64,000 bases of DNA, from the NCBI GenBank assembly GCA_900766185.1, contig CAAFUL010000125.1:6634-70633 (forward strand), given 5' to 3'. Source of the stretch: an uncultured Johnsonella sp. (GTDB taxonomy: Bacteria > Bacillota > Clostridia > Lachnospirales > Lachnospiraceae). Positions 52,834 to 61,763 of this stretch are shown here, piece by piece (position 1 is the first letter of the stretch; the number at the start of each line of letters is the position of its first letter). Below the pieces are notes generated by a model. It saw nothing but the letters and a program-made list of their open reading frames with translations, did not search any database and was not told where the DNA came from. The translations under genes were made by a program, and so were the position numbers.

Positions 52834-52936
52834 AATACACTTTATGCTATACTTCTAATCATGTATCAGATAATATTTCTTACTTATCGAGGAGACAAAT
52901 TATATGAACGGGTATAGCGTAAAGTGTATTTTTTTT
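52834..52936 (+). promoter_or_regulatory. Palindromic leader, copy 3
   Basis: The most complete copy: AATACACTTTATGCTATAC (52834-52852) pairs along 19 bp (one G-T) with GTATAGCGTAAAGTGTATT (52912-52930), then eight T. It precedes the amino-acid permease gene by about 85 bases. It has TGCTATACT in the left arm. Flanking TA at both ends would also fit an IS630-type non-autonomous element. Confidence 0.62.
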
Positions 52937-53018
52937 AAATCGAGTTATAAAAAGATTTATTTATTTTGCCATAGCAAATTTAGATAATAATTTAACAAAC
53001 TGAAAAGGGGTATTCATT

Positions 53019-54461
53019 ATGAAACATGGAAAACAAAGCAACAGTAATGAATCAAAACGGTTCGATAAGATTTTAAGAGAAAAAGATGTTTTTGCTATAG
53101 CATTCGGTGCAATGATAGGCTGGGGCTGGGTAGTATTGGTAGGTGCATGGGTAAACAGTGCAGGCTCTTTGGGAGCTATGATCTCCTTTTTGGCAGCTGC
53201 CTTTATGATCTTATTTGAGGGTTTGATTTATTCGGAACTTACAAGTGCCATGCCGCTTACCGGAGGTGAGCAACAATTCAGTATGAGGGCGATGGGAAAG
53301 AACGGATCTTTTGTCTGCACATGGGGACTTATATTAAGTTATATAGGAGTTGCAGCCTTTGAAGCCTGTGCACTGCCTTCGGTACTGCAATACATATTTC
53401 CCGATATAATGCAGGGGTATATGTATACCATAGCAGGTTTTGATGTGTATGCTTCATGGGTCGCAATAGGATCGATCTCAGCACTGATACTTACCCTGAT
53501 CAATATAAGAGGTGTGGGAATGGCGGCAAAGTTGCAAAATTGGTTGACTTATATAATTGCAGCCATAGGCATTGCCTTGATAGCCTTATCTGCTGTAAGA
53601 GGGGATGTAAATAATATGCAACCTTTGTTTGAAGATGGGTATAAGGGAGTATTAAGCGTTACGGTAATGACACCTTTTATGTTTTTAGGTTTTGATGTAA
53701 TACCGCAGGCGGCTGAAGAGATTAAAATTCCACTTAAGAAGATAGGAAGGGTAATGATTTTATCTATCGTTATGGCAGCTGTATGGTATGTGGCTATAAT
53801 CTTTGCGGTATCCATGGCTATGAATGCCGACGAGATGCTTTCTGCAGAGCTTGTAACCGCAGATGCAATGAAAAAACTTTGTAATAATCAAAAGCTTGCA
53901 GCGGATGTTGTTATAATAGGAGGTGTGGCAGGTATACTCAGTAGTTGGAATTCATTTTTTATAGGTGGAAGCAGGGCTATATTTGCCTTATCGGAGACAA
54001 AACTTATACCTGAAGTGTTTTCTAAACTGCATAAAAAGTATAAGACACCATATGTTTCTGTAATATTTGTAGGTGTACTTTCCATGATAGCACCGTTTTT
54101 CGGTCAGCAAATGCTTACTTGGCTTACCGATGTAGGAAGCTTCGGAGCGGTACTTGCATATTTCTTTGTAGCTGTGTCATTTGTGTTACTTAGAAAAAAT
54201 GAACCGGAAATGGAAAGACCTTATAAGGTCAGATTCCCGAAGCTGGTTGGAACCATGGCTATTCTTTTAACAAGCTCTATGCTTATACTTTATATACCCG
54301 GACTTCCGTCAGGTTTTTCTAAGGAAGAACTTATAATTGCACTGGCTTGGATCTTGCTTGGGGTATTATGCTATGCGTTTTCCGTAAGTTCTTGGAAGAA
54401 AAAGGGATATTCGGACGAGGTGCTTTTTGGAGATATTCCTTACTACAAGAGGAAGAAGTAG
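53019..54461 (+). CDS. APC-family amino-acid permease
   Basis: 480 residues with about twelve membrane segments. APC superfamily features are FAIAFGAMIGWGWVVLVG in the first segment and FLGFDVIPQAAEEIKIP in the sixth region. It imports an amino acid or polyamine by proton symport or exchange; the substrate is not predictable. AAAAGGGG precedes the ATG. It shares a palindromic leader with the two zinc-ribbon genes upstream, so these three may be regulated together. Confidence 0.88.
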   Translation: MKHGKQSNSNESKRFDKILREKDVFAIAFGAMIGWGWVVLVGAWVNSAGSLGAMISFLAAAFMILFEGLIYSELTSAMPLTGGEQQFSMRAMGKNGSFVCTWGLILSYIGVAAFEACALPSVLQYIFPDIMQGYMYTIAGFDVYASWVAIGSISALILTLINIRGVGMAAKLQNWLTYIIAAIGIALIALSAVRGDVNNMQPLFEDGYKGVLSVTVMTPFMFLGFDVIPQAAEEIKIPLKKIGRVMILSIVMAAVWYVAIIFAVSMAMNADEMLSAELVTADAMKKLCNNQKLAADVVIIGGVAGILSSWNSFFIGGSRAIFALSETKLIPEVFSKLHKKYKTPYVSVIFVGVLSMIAPFFGQQMLTWLTDVGSFGAVLAYFFVAVSFVLLRKNEPEMERPYKVRFPKLVGTMAILLTSSMLILYIPGLPSGFSKEELIIALAWILLGVLCYAFSVSSWKKKGYSDEVLFGDIPYYKRKK

Positions 54462-54637
54462 CTGATTGATATTGTGTTTTATACCATAAATTTTGATAAT
54501 TGTAAGAATATTTATGTTTTTTTATCCTTGATGTTTTTTAATATATAGAGATATCATAAAGTATTGGAAGTATACCAATTAATATAGTGTGTAGGATATA
54601 AAGTTATAGAAATAAGAAATGTCAAGGCGTAAGGCTT

Positions 54638-55081
54638 ATGAAAAGATTTATTGCGAAAGGGATTTGGATCGGGATAGTAATCATTTCCATTCTCTTGATA
54701 GTGTGGGCCTTTTTTATAAAGATACGAAAGGAAGCTCCTTATTACTCCTACCCAAGAACTGAGGCTAGGGTGCTTGATGTATACCGATACGAGAGAAGAA
54801 GCGAAGGCTCGGAGATTAATTATGGAATTAGAATTCGCCTGGTTTACACAGTTGATGGGAAAGAGGTAAAGAGGCAATTGGAATATAATAGAGATAATAT
54901 AATTATTAATGAGGGCGATATAGTTACAGTGGCTTATAATCCGGACAACCCGAGCGACTGCATTATGATAAGGAAGCTTGATAAGGAGGCGTTAATAGCT
55001 TTGGTTGTGACACTTATTTTTATCGCCTGGATGTGTAAGAAGATTCTGTTCCCGTCAAAACGAAAAATCAGAGAGAACTGA
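54638..55081 (+). CDS. DUF3592-like membrane protein
   Basis: 147 residues. Membrane segments at about 8-28 and 118-136 flank an external beta-rich domain with the DUF3592 pattern (RIRLVYTVDGKEVKRQLEY, then GDIVTVAYNPDNPSDC). Function unknown. The ribosome binding site is weak (AAGG). It stands alone between the permease and the tRNA gene. Confidence 0.7.
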   Translation: MKRFIAKGIWIGIVIISILLIVWAFFIKIRKEAPYYSYPRTEARVLDVYRYERRSEGSEINYGIRIRLVYTVDGKEVKRQLEYNRDNIIINEGDIVTVAYNPDNPSDCIMIRKLDKEALIALVVTLIFIAWMCKKILFPSKRKIREN

Positions 55082-55190
55082 CTTATAAATAAAACAGTGA
55101 ATCTGAAAGTAGAAATTAAAGTATGCACCTTCCGACTGCCACAAGCATTAAGCAGCATAGGATTAATATCGGACAGTAAGGAATGAGAAT

Positions 55191-55231
55191 AAAAAACACT
55201 GTAAATATTTCAGTATCTACAGTGTTTTTTA
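55191..55231. terminator. Bidirectional terminator beside tRNA-Arg
   Basis: Perfect stem AAAAAACACTGTA / TACAGTGTTTTTT with a 14-base loop. It ends the minus-strand tRNA transcript and can also stop plus-strand readthrough. Confidence 0.85.
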
Positions 55232-55232
55232 G

Positions 55233-55306
55233 CGTGCGTGAGAAGATTCGAACTCCCGACACCTTGGTCCGTAGCCAAGTGCTCTATCCAGCTGAGCTAC
55301 ACACAC
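55233..55306 (-). tRNA. tRNA-Arg (anticodon ACG)
   Basis: Complete cloverleaf on the minus strand: acceptor GTGTGTG / CACGCAC, D arm GCTC...GAGC, anticodon stem CTTGG / CCAAG with loop CTACGGA (ACG, reads CGU after A34 deamination), T arm GGGAG-TTCGAAT-CTTCT. Discriminator G; CCA is not encoded. A terminator follows directly. Confidence 0.95.
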
Positions 55307-55419
55307 ATAATATGCTTAATAACTAATTTGTTACGCTATGATATGATATACTAAGGCAGGCTTTTTGTCAAGCATAAAGAATGAGAGTTTTTTAACAATT
55401 ACCTTATCTTGTAAGTTTA

Positions 55420-55845
55420 TTATATGTGGCGGCGGATCTCGAGTTCTTCTTGTAAAAGATCTTCTAAACTTATATTGTCTACTACCGAGTTAACGGCATC
55501 TTCGATTTTTCTAAATACATTCTGTGTAACACAAAGATTATTACGGTAGCAGTTACTGCTTTTGCCGTCAAGGCAGGCTGAAGGGGCAAGACTGCCTTCC
55601 GTAGCTCTGAGTATGTCTCCCACAGAATAGTCCTTAGGTGCTCGATTAAGCACATAGCCCCCCTGTGAACCTCTTATGCTGCGAACATAGTCGGCTTTAT
55701 GAAGCTTGGATACTATTTGTTCAAGGTACTTTTCAGATATATTTTGGTTTTTGGCTACTTGATTGATTTTGCTGGGATTTCCCTCGTTAAGAGCAAATTC
55801 TATCATCATCCTAAGTGCATATCTGCCTTTTGTGGAAATTCTCAT
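55420..55845 (-). CDS. Rrf2-family regulator with three cysteines
   Basis: 141 residues. N-terminal winged helix (MRISTKGRYALRMMIEFALN, NISEKYLEQIVSKLHKADYV, GSQGGYVLNR) and three Cys at 91, 99 and 105 (CX7CX5C). IscR-type sensors use three Cys, with CX5CX5C, to hold an Fe-S cluster, so this protein probably senses Fe-S, iron or redox state, though the first spacing is longer. Neighbours (tRNA, HerA ATPase) give no target. Confidence 0.88.
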   Translation of the reverse strand: MRISTKGRYALRMMIEFALNEGNPSKINQVAKNQNISEKYLEQIVSKLHKADYVRSIRGSQGGYVLNRAPKDYSVGDILRATEGSLAPSACLDGKSSNCYRNNLCVTQNVFRKIEDAVNSVVDNISLEDLLQEELEIRRHI

Positions 55846-56165
55846 TATTAAAACTCCTTTAAAAACAAGTTTTTATTTACATACACTAATTTTATCAAAT
55901 CACTTTAGTAATGTAAATGCATAAAGTAAAGGAAAAACATTCTATTGCTTATATAAGGTATTTTGTTGTAAACTATAAGCTAATGTAAATTTTTTTAAGC
56001 AAACTGATTTTAATTAATAAACACAGTTTATAAGTTAGAGCAGGCTGTTATTTAACTTGTCTTGTGACTTAAGAAGTTGGAAATTAGTTAGCTGATTTTA
56101 TAAAAATATACACAATGAGTAAAAGTTTTAATTATTTACCTGATTTTATTTTGGAGGGAGCAATT
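55846..56165. other. Divergent intergenic region, possible Rrf2 operator
   Basis: 320 bases between the Rrf2 gene and the HerA-like gene. ATTTACAT (55875-55882) and its complement ATGTAAAT (55911-55918) bracket the likely Rrf2 promoter and could be an autoregulatory site. Otherwise AT-rich with nothing else clear. Confidence 0.35.
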
Positions 56166-57698
56166 ATGTATACTGATAAGGGATTGTATATAGCTAAGGC
56201 TTTTGACAGGGAATTATATATACTGCCTAAGATGGCGAACAGACACGGACTTATAGCAGGTGCTACAGGTACAGGAAAGACAGTAAGTCTAAAAGTCTTG
56301 GCAGAGTCTTTTTCTGATATGGGAGTACCAGTGATAATGGCGGATGTCAAAGGCGACTTGGCAGGTATGGTAAGGGCAGGAGGCGATAATGCGTCTATTG
56401 GCGAAAGAGTGTCAGAGTTTGGTCTTTTAGAAAAGGGATTTACATACAAAGCATTTCCTACCTGTTTTTGGGATTTATTTGCTAAAAAGGGCTTACCGCT
56501 CAGAACAACTATATCGGAGTTCGGTCCTTTATTATTGGCTAAGCTACTTGATCTTAATCAGGTTCAAAGTGATATATTAAACATAGTGTTTAAAATAGCA
56601 GATGATGAGGGCTTGCTTTTAATAGATATCAAGGACTTAAAGGCTATGCTTAATTATGTATCCGAGAATTCCGCACAGTATAAGGCAGAGTACGGCAATA
56701 TATCTTCACAAAGCGTAGCAGCTATTATGAGGGCGGTAGTGGCATTGTCAGACAGGGGAGCTGAACAGTTTTTCGGAGAGCCTGCACTTAATATCAGAGA
56801 TTGGATGAGAACAACTCTTGATTCAAGAGCTTATATTAATATAATAGATGCTTCAAGCCTTATACAGGATACCTTGGCTTACTCAACCTTTATGCTTTGG
56901 ATGCTTTCGGAACTTTTTGAGACCATGCCGGAGGTTGGAGACCTTGAAAAACCCAAGATGGTATTCTTCTTTGACGAAGCACATTTGCTTTTTAAGAATA
57001 CTCCAAAGGCTATGATGCAAAAGATAGAGCAGGTAATGAAGCTTATAAGATCAAAGGGAATAGGAATTTATTTTATAAGTCAAAGTCCCGGTGACATACC
57101 GGGGGAAATACTTGCACAACTGGGCAATAAAATACAGCACGCCTTAAGAGCTTATACCGCTACAGAGCAAAAGGCGGTAAAGGCGGCAGTACAGTCTTAT
57201 AGAGTTAACCCTAATTTGGATACTCAAAAAGCTATTACGGAGCTTGGTATAGGTGAGGCTTTGGTATCATTTATACAAGAAGACGGTTCGCCCGATATGG
57301 TGGAAAGAGCCTATATCTTACCGCCACAGTCCTATCTTGGAGCTATAGGTGAAGAGGAGAGACGCTCGGTTATAGTGGGCAGTGATCTGTATCATAAGTA
57401 TATAGAAATAGAAGACAGAGACTCAGCCTATGAATTCTTAAGTCGTGTAAACGAGGTAAGGGAAAATGAAAAGCTTTCGGATAAGGAGAGCAAAGAAAGA
57501 GCCAAAGAGGAAGAAAAAGATAAGAAAAGAATGGCAAGAAATATTAAAAGCGTAGGAAATACCGCTGTTGGAACTATAGGCAGAGAGGTAGGCAATGCGC
57601 TTGGAAGTTCTGTAGGCGGGCGCTTTGGTAAAAAACTGGGAGGCAATGTGGGTGCAAGCCTTGCAAGAGGTATTTTTAAGACTATTTTCAAATTTTAA
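56166..57698 (+). CDS. HerA-like ATPase, DUF853 family
   Basis: 510 residues, cytoplasmic. P-loop ATPase with Walker A AGATGTGKT near 33, MADVKGDLAG (DUF853 hallmark) near 61 and Walker B MVFFFDEAHLLF near 268; ISQSPGDIPGEIL near 305. The C-terminus is Gly/Arg-rich (GGRFGKKLGGNVG). Related to HerA/FtsK-type DNA translocases, but the cellular role of DUF853 proteins (YjgR) is unknown. The start is ATG 56166, after GGAGGG; the in-frame ATG at 56115 has no site. Confidence 0.82.
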   Translation: MYTDKGLYIAKAFDRELYILPKMANRHGLIAGATGTGKTVSLKVLAESFSDMGVPVIMADVKGDLAGMVRAGGDNASIGERVSEFGLLEKGFTYKAFPTCFWDLFAKKGLPLRTTISEFGPLLLAKLLDLNQVQSDILNIVFKIADDEGLLLIDIKDLKAMLNYVSENSAQYKAEYGNISSQSVAAIMRAVVALSDRGAEQFFGEPALNIRDWMRTTLDSRAYINIIDASSLIQDTLAYSTFMLWMLSELFETMPEVGDLEKPKMVFFFDEAHLLFKNTPKAMMQKIEQVMKLIRSKGIGIYFISQSPGDIPGEILAQLGNKIQHALRAYTATEQKAVKAAVQSYRVNPNLDTQKAITELGIGEALVSFIQEDGSPDMVERAYILPPQSYLGAIGEEERRSVIVGSDLYHKYIEIEDRDSAYEFLSRVNEVRENEKLSDKESKERAKEEEKDKKRMARNIKSVGNTAVGTIGREVGNALGSSVGGRFGKKLGGNVGASLARGIFKTIFKF

Positions 57699-57706
57699 AT
57701 AAAAGT

Positions 57707-59044
57707 ATGAAGAATATTAATTTATCGCAATCACAGCTTATAGCGCTTGGTTTTGTAACAGTAATACTGATAGGAACAATGTTTTTAATGTTGCCCATAG
57801 CTTCAAGAGGAGGACGGGGTACTGATTTTTTAACAGCACTTTTTACTGCTGTAAGTTCCTGCTGTGTTACCGGTCTTGTATTGGTAGATACGGCAACTCA
57901 TTGGAGCTTTTTCGGTCAACTTATTATTATTATTTTGATACAGATAGGCGGACTCGGTTTTGTAAGTATAGGAGTTTTGTTTTCTATTGTTCTAAGAAAG
58001 AAAGTAAGTCTTAGAGCAAGGAGTCTTATAAAGGAAAGTACCAATTCGCTGTCTGTAGGCGGGGTTGTAAAACTTACTAAAAAGATACTTTTTATAACTT
58101 TTACATGTGAGGCTGTAGGGGCGTTTTTGCTTTCTTTTAGATTTATACCTGAATTCGGCATACTTAAGGGAGTATGGTTTTCAATATTTCACTCTATATC
58201 CGCTTTTTGTAATGCAGGTTTTGACCTTATGGGAATAAAGTACGGAGCATATAATTCACTGAGCGCTTATTCTTCGGATTTTTTGATTAATATAGTGATA
58301 ATGCTCTTGATACTTATAGGCGGAATAGGTTTTATTGTTTGGGATGATGTCACAAAACACAGGCTTAATTTTAAAAAGTATAGGCTGCACAGTAAGATAG
58401 TTATTTTTGCAAGTGTGATACTTTTCGTAATACCAACTCTGATTTTCTTTATAACAGAACAGACAACAGTTCTAAAGGGGATGAGTTTTTCACACGCTGT
58501 GCTTGTATCGACATTTTCTGATGTAACTGCAAGAACCGCAGGATTTAATACGGTTGACTTTAAGCTTTTTAGCGATGCCGGTAAGATGGTATTTATTATT
58601 ATAATGTTTATAGGGGCAGGATCGGGTTCAACCGCAGGAGGTATAAAGATGACTACCTTTTTTGTACTTTTGGCACAGGTAAGGGCTAATGTGCTTAATA
58701 AAAAGATAACGGAGGTATTCAACAGAACCATAAGTAATGATATAGTGGTCAGAGCGGCTACAATAAGCACCATTAACATAAGCCTGATTTTAGTGTCAGC
58801 TATAGTAATAAACTATATAGATAAGATAAATATACTTGATTTACTTTTTGAGGTAACTTCCGCAGTATCAACAGTGGGAGTAACGACAGGAATTACAAGG
58901 GATCTTAATGTTATTTCCAAATATATACTTATCTTACTTATGTATCTTGGCAGAGTGGGAGGTTTGAGCTTTGCTTTGTCATTAACACATAATAAAAAAC
59001 AAGTTAAATTAAGAAATCCTGTAGAAGAGATAAGTATAGGATAG
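57707..59044 (+). CDS. ktrB: Potassium uptake channel KtrB (TrkH/KtrB family)
   Basis: 445 residues, four membrane-pore-membrane units with filter segments containing the conserved Gly: CCVTGLVL, AFCNAGFDL, ARTAGFNTV and VGVTTG. It forms the K+ (Na+-dependent) translocation subunit. The regulatory subunit gene follows after 14 bases. The start lacks a strong ribosome binding site and lies nine bases after the HerA-like gene, so coupling is likely. Confidence 0.92.
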   Translation: MKNINLSQSQLIALGFVTVILIGTMFLMLPIASRGGRGTDFLTALFTAVSSCCVTGLVLVDTATHWSFFGQLIIIILIQIGGLGFVSIGVLFSIVLRKKVSLRARSLIKESTNSLSVGGVVKLTKKILFITFTCEAVGAFLLSFRFIPEFGILKGVWFSIFHSISAFCNAGFDLMGIKYGAYNSLSAYSSDFLINIVIMLLILIGGIGFIVWDDVTKHRLNFKKYRLHSKIVIFASVILFVIPTLIFFITEQTTVLKGMSFSHAVLVSTFSDVTARTAGFNTVDFKLFSDAGKMVFIIIMFIGAGSGSTAGGIKMTTFFVLLAQVRANVLNKKITEVFNRTISNDIVVRAATISTINISLILVSAIVINYIDKINILDLLFEVTSAVSTVGVTTGITRDLNVISKYILILLMYLGRVGGLSFALSLTHNKKQVKLRNPVEEISIG

Positions 59045-59058
59045 CTTGGAGGTTATTT

Positions 59059-59715
59059 ATGAAATCAATGCTTATAATAGGTATGGGAAGATTCGGACAG
59101 CACCTTTGCAGAAATCTTTCAGAACTCGGTCATCAAATTATGATTATAGATAAAGAAGAAGACAGACTTGAAGAGATGCTTGCTTATTCAGAAGAAGCCA
59201 AGGTAGGAGACTGTACTAACATAGAGGTACTCAAAAGCCTTGGAGTGGGCAATTATGATGCGGTCTTTGTATGTATAGGTACTGATTTTCAAAGCTCGCT
59301 TGAGGCTACCTCACTTTTAAAAGAACTTGGTGCAAAGTATGTGGTAAGCAAGGCTACAAGGGATATACAGGCAAAATTCCTTCTTAGAAACGGAGCAGAC
59401 GAGGTCATATATCCGGATAGGGATATAGCCATGAAGACAGCTATAAGATACAGCTCCAATCATATATTTGATTTTATAGAATTTACAGATAATTATTCTA
59501 TTTATGAGATATCGGCTCCAAAGGCATGGGTGGGAAAAAGTATTAAGGAGCTTGATATCAGAAATAAGCTCGGAATTCATATAATCGGTATCAAAAAAGC
59601 CGGAAAGGAGCATATCTTACCGAGAGCTACCGATTATATTGAAAAGGAAGCGCATCTTATGGTTATTTCTGATGAAGAATCTATACAAAAACTTATAAAG
59701 GAGATGGGAAATTGA
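59059..59715 (+). CDS. ktrA: Potassium uptake regulatory subunit KtrA
   Basis: 218 residues. RCK N-domain with Rossmann motif IIGMGRFGQHL and acidic IDKEEDR for nucleotide binding, and C-terminal TrkA-C domain (ISAPKAWVGKSIKELDIRNK). A ring of KtrA gates KtrB in response to ATP/ADP. GGAGG sets the start. The HAD gene downstream begins inside its stop codon. Confidence 0.92.
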   Translation: MKSMLIIGMGRFGQHLCRNLSELGHQIMIIDKEEDRLEEMLAYSEEAKVGDCTNIEVLKSLGVGNYDAVFVCIGTDFQSSLEATSLLKELGAKYVVSKATRDIQAKFLLRNGADEVIYPDRDIAMKTAIRYSSNHIFDFIEFTDNYSIYEISAPKAWVGKSIKELDIRNKLGIHIIGIKKAGKEHILPRATDYIEKEAHLMVISDEESIQKLIKEMGN

Positions 59716-60371
59716 TAAAGGCTTGTATTTTTGATTTGGACGGAACACTGCTCTACACCGCACCTGCTCTTATGCTAAGTATGAACCTGACATTAAATGA
59801 ATTGGGGTTTGACAGTATTGATGAGGCTCATGTAAAAGCCTTTGTAGGAAACGGTTCCGATAAATATGTGGAAAGAAGTTTGATATTTTCAGGAGATAAG
59901 GAGTTAAAGCATTATGATAAGGCTTGCAAGCTCTATCAGGATAATTTCAAATTAAATGCCTCCAAAGGGGTAAGACCTTATGAGGGTATAGAAGACTTGA
60001 TAAAGGATTTAAATAAAAGGAGTATTAAAGCCTGTGTCTTATCTAACAAACCTCAGAAAAGAGTTGAAGACAATATCTATACCTTTTTTGATAAGAAGAG
60101 CTTTTTTAAGCTTTACGGTGAGAGAGCAGGAGTTCCCATAAAACCCGATCCTACTGCACTTAATATGCTGATTGCTGAGATCAAGGTAGAAAAAGAAGAG
60201 GTTTTGTATATAGGAGACAGTGATGTGGATGTATACACCGGAAGAGCTGCCGGAGTAAAAACTGTGGCAGTAAAGTGGGGGTATAGGTCGACTGAGGTGC
60301 TGATGGAAGCAAAGCCGGATTATATTATAGAAAGTCCTGAGCAGATAATTAAAATAGTTGAGGGGATATAG
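59712..60371 (+). CDS. HAD-family phosphatase, phosphoglycolate phosphatase-like
   Basis: 219 residues. HAD motif I FDLDGTLLYT at residues 6-15, motif II VLSNKP near 112, motif III Lys near 145 and motif IV GDSDVDVYTG near 167; an alpha-helical cap lies between I and II. Substrate may be phosphoglycolate or another small phosphate ester. TTG start overlapping the ktrA stop by four bases, with AAGGAG at 59698. Confidence 0.88.
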   Translation: MIKACIFDLDGTLLYTAPALMLSMNLTLNELGFDSIDEAHVKAFVGNGSDKYVERSLIFSGDKELKHYDKACKLYQDNFKLNASKGVRPYEGIEDLIKDLNKRSIKACVLSNKPQKRVEDNIYTFFDKKSFFKLYGERAGVPIKPDPTALNMLIAEIKVEKEEVLYIGDSDVDVYTGRAAGVKTVAVKWGYRSTEVLMEAKPDYIIESPEQIIKIVEGI

Positions 60372-60437
60372 TAAGTTCGAATTTTTCAAAAAGAACCGCA
60401 AGATAAAAAATCTAAATGTAGATAAGGTTGAAGAGTT

Positions 60438-60474
60438 AAAATGCAGCAGGATATAAAGTCCGGCTGCATTTTTT
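60438..60474 (+). terminator. Intrinsic terminator after the ktrBA-HAD operon
   Basis: 10-bp perfect stem AAAATGCAGC / GCTGCATTTT, 15-base loop, T-run. Confidence 0.88.
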
Positions 60475-60620
60475 GCTTTATTAGGTTTAATACTTGCAAT
60501 TATATTAAGGAAAGATTGAATATTTTCTGTCATGTTGCTCATTTCATCTATTTATATAAATTATATTATACATTAATATTTGAATATTCTGAATTAATTA
60601 ACCCACTTTTGTAATTAAAC

Positions 60621-61502
60621 TTATTTCTTATTTTCCAAAAACACCTTAAGCATAGGATTCGGATTAGAATGTAAGTAGGCAAATCCTACCTGTCTGGTAG
60701 GTATAGCAGTTGGAAGAGGGACTTCTATAAGGCTACCTTCTTCAATTTCTTTAAGTACAAATTCCTTTATGACACAACCAATTCCTATACCTATTTTAGA
60801 AAATTCTATTAACAGATCAAGATTGGTTACTTCAAGAAGCTGCCTTATCTGTATACCATACATATTGAGGTAGCTGTCAACATGAGTTCTGGTTGCATTG
60901 CTCCTGTCTAAGAGCATTACATTACCTGCGGAAAATAAATCCACATCATCCCCTTCCCTTAGGCGAAGATTATTGATGTATTCGGGGGTGGCTACAAATA
61001 TATCGTGTACCTCTCTGATAGGGTGAAAGTTAAGACTTTTTTTATAGGCAGGGGATACAACAAGTCCAAGGTCGAGTAAATCATCTTCTATCATGGTAGT
61101 TGTCTTTAGGCTGGACTGTGTTGAGATACTTAGCATTACATGAGGATAGTTGTTGACAAAATTTTTAAGGTAGTCAAGCATTACATGTTTGCAAACTGTA
61201 TTACTTGTGCCTATGCTTAATTTTCCCATATTAAAATTCTTGATTCTATCCAATTGTTTTTCTGCCATATATATGGAGTCAAAGGCTCTTGCGATATGCT
61301 CGTATAAGACCTGACCTTCCATGGTAAGACTTACACCCCTTGAATTTCTTAAAAAAAGTGTTATACCCAGACCATCTTCAAGTTTAGATATAGCCTTTGA
61401 TATGGCAGGCTGACTGATATAAAGTATTTTTGCAGCCTTGGATATATTGCCGGCTTTGGCAACTTCAAAGAAAATTCTATACTGGGATAAATTCTGTTCC
61501 AT
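60621..61502 (-). CDS. LysR-family regulator divergent from leuCD
   Basis: 293 residues. N-terminal helix-turn-helix (YRIFFEVAKAGNISKAAKIL, ISQPAISKAISKLEDGLG) and a C-terminal co-inducer domain of the periplasmic-binding type. The start is 61502, set by GAGGAGAG; the longest frame adds 22 residues without a site. It is divergent from leuC, and the intergenic palindrome at 61692-61738 is its likely operator. In many clostridia a LysR protein next to leuCD controls leucine synthesis. Confidence 0.88.
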   Translation of the reverse strand: MEQNLSQYRIFFEVAKAGNISKAAKILYISQPAISKAISKLEDGLGITLFLRNSRGVSLTMEGQVLYEHIARAFDSIYMAEKQLDRIKNFNMGKLSIGTSNTVCKHVMLDYLKNFVNNYPHVMLSISTQSSLKTTTMIEDDLLDLGLVVSPAYKKSLNFHPIREVHDIFVATPEYINNLRLREGDDVDLFSAGNVMLLDRSNATRTHVDSYLNMYGIQIRQLLEVTNLDLLIEFSKIGIGIGCVIKEFVLKEIEEGSLIEVPLPTAIPTRQVGFAYLHSNPNPMLKVFLENKK

Positions 61503-61691
61503 AATCTCTCCTCGTATTATATAGTAGTAGTTTTTAGAGACCCTCTCCAAGGTCTTTATAACTATCAAGTCATAGTCTTTTTATTTACCTCTTATTTAGT
61601 TGATTGAGATCTGTATTGTAAATATAACAAAAACTATAGGGTGGAAGTTTAAACCTTGCTTATAACCTGTAATCATAATAAATATACATAT

Positions 61692-61738
61692 TATATATAT
61701 TGATTATAGCACATTAGATGATATAATCAATATATATA
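61692..61738 (+). promoter_or_regulatory. Perfect palindrome overlapping the leuC promoter
   Basis: 17-bp perfect inverted repeat TATATATATTGATTATA (61692-61708) and its complement (61722-61738) with a 13-base spacer. TTGATT (61700-61705) and TATAAT (61722-61727), 16 bases apart, form the leuC promoter inside it. It is the best candidate for the LysR operator. Confidence 0.7.
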
Positions 61739-61763
61739 TTGCATAAAGTGAGGTAAGGAAATT

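Noticed and set aside
56115..56165. Upstream start of the HerA-like gene
   Set aside because: The ATG at 56115 has no ribosome binding site; GGAGGG directly precedes the ATG at 56166.
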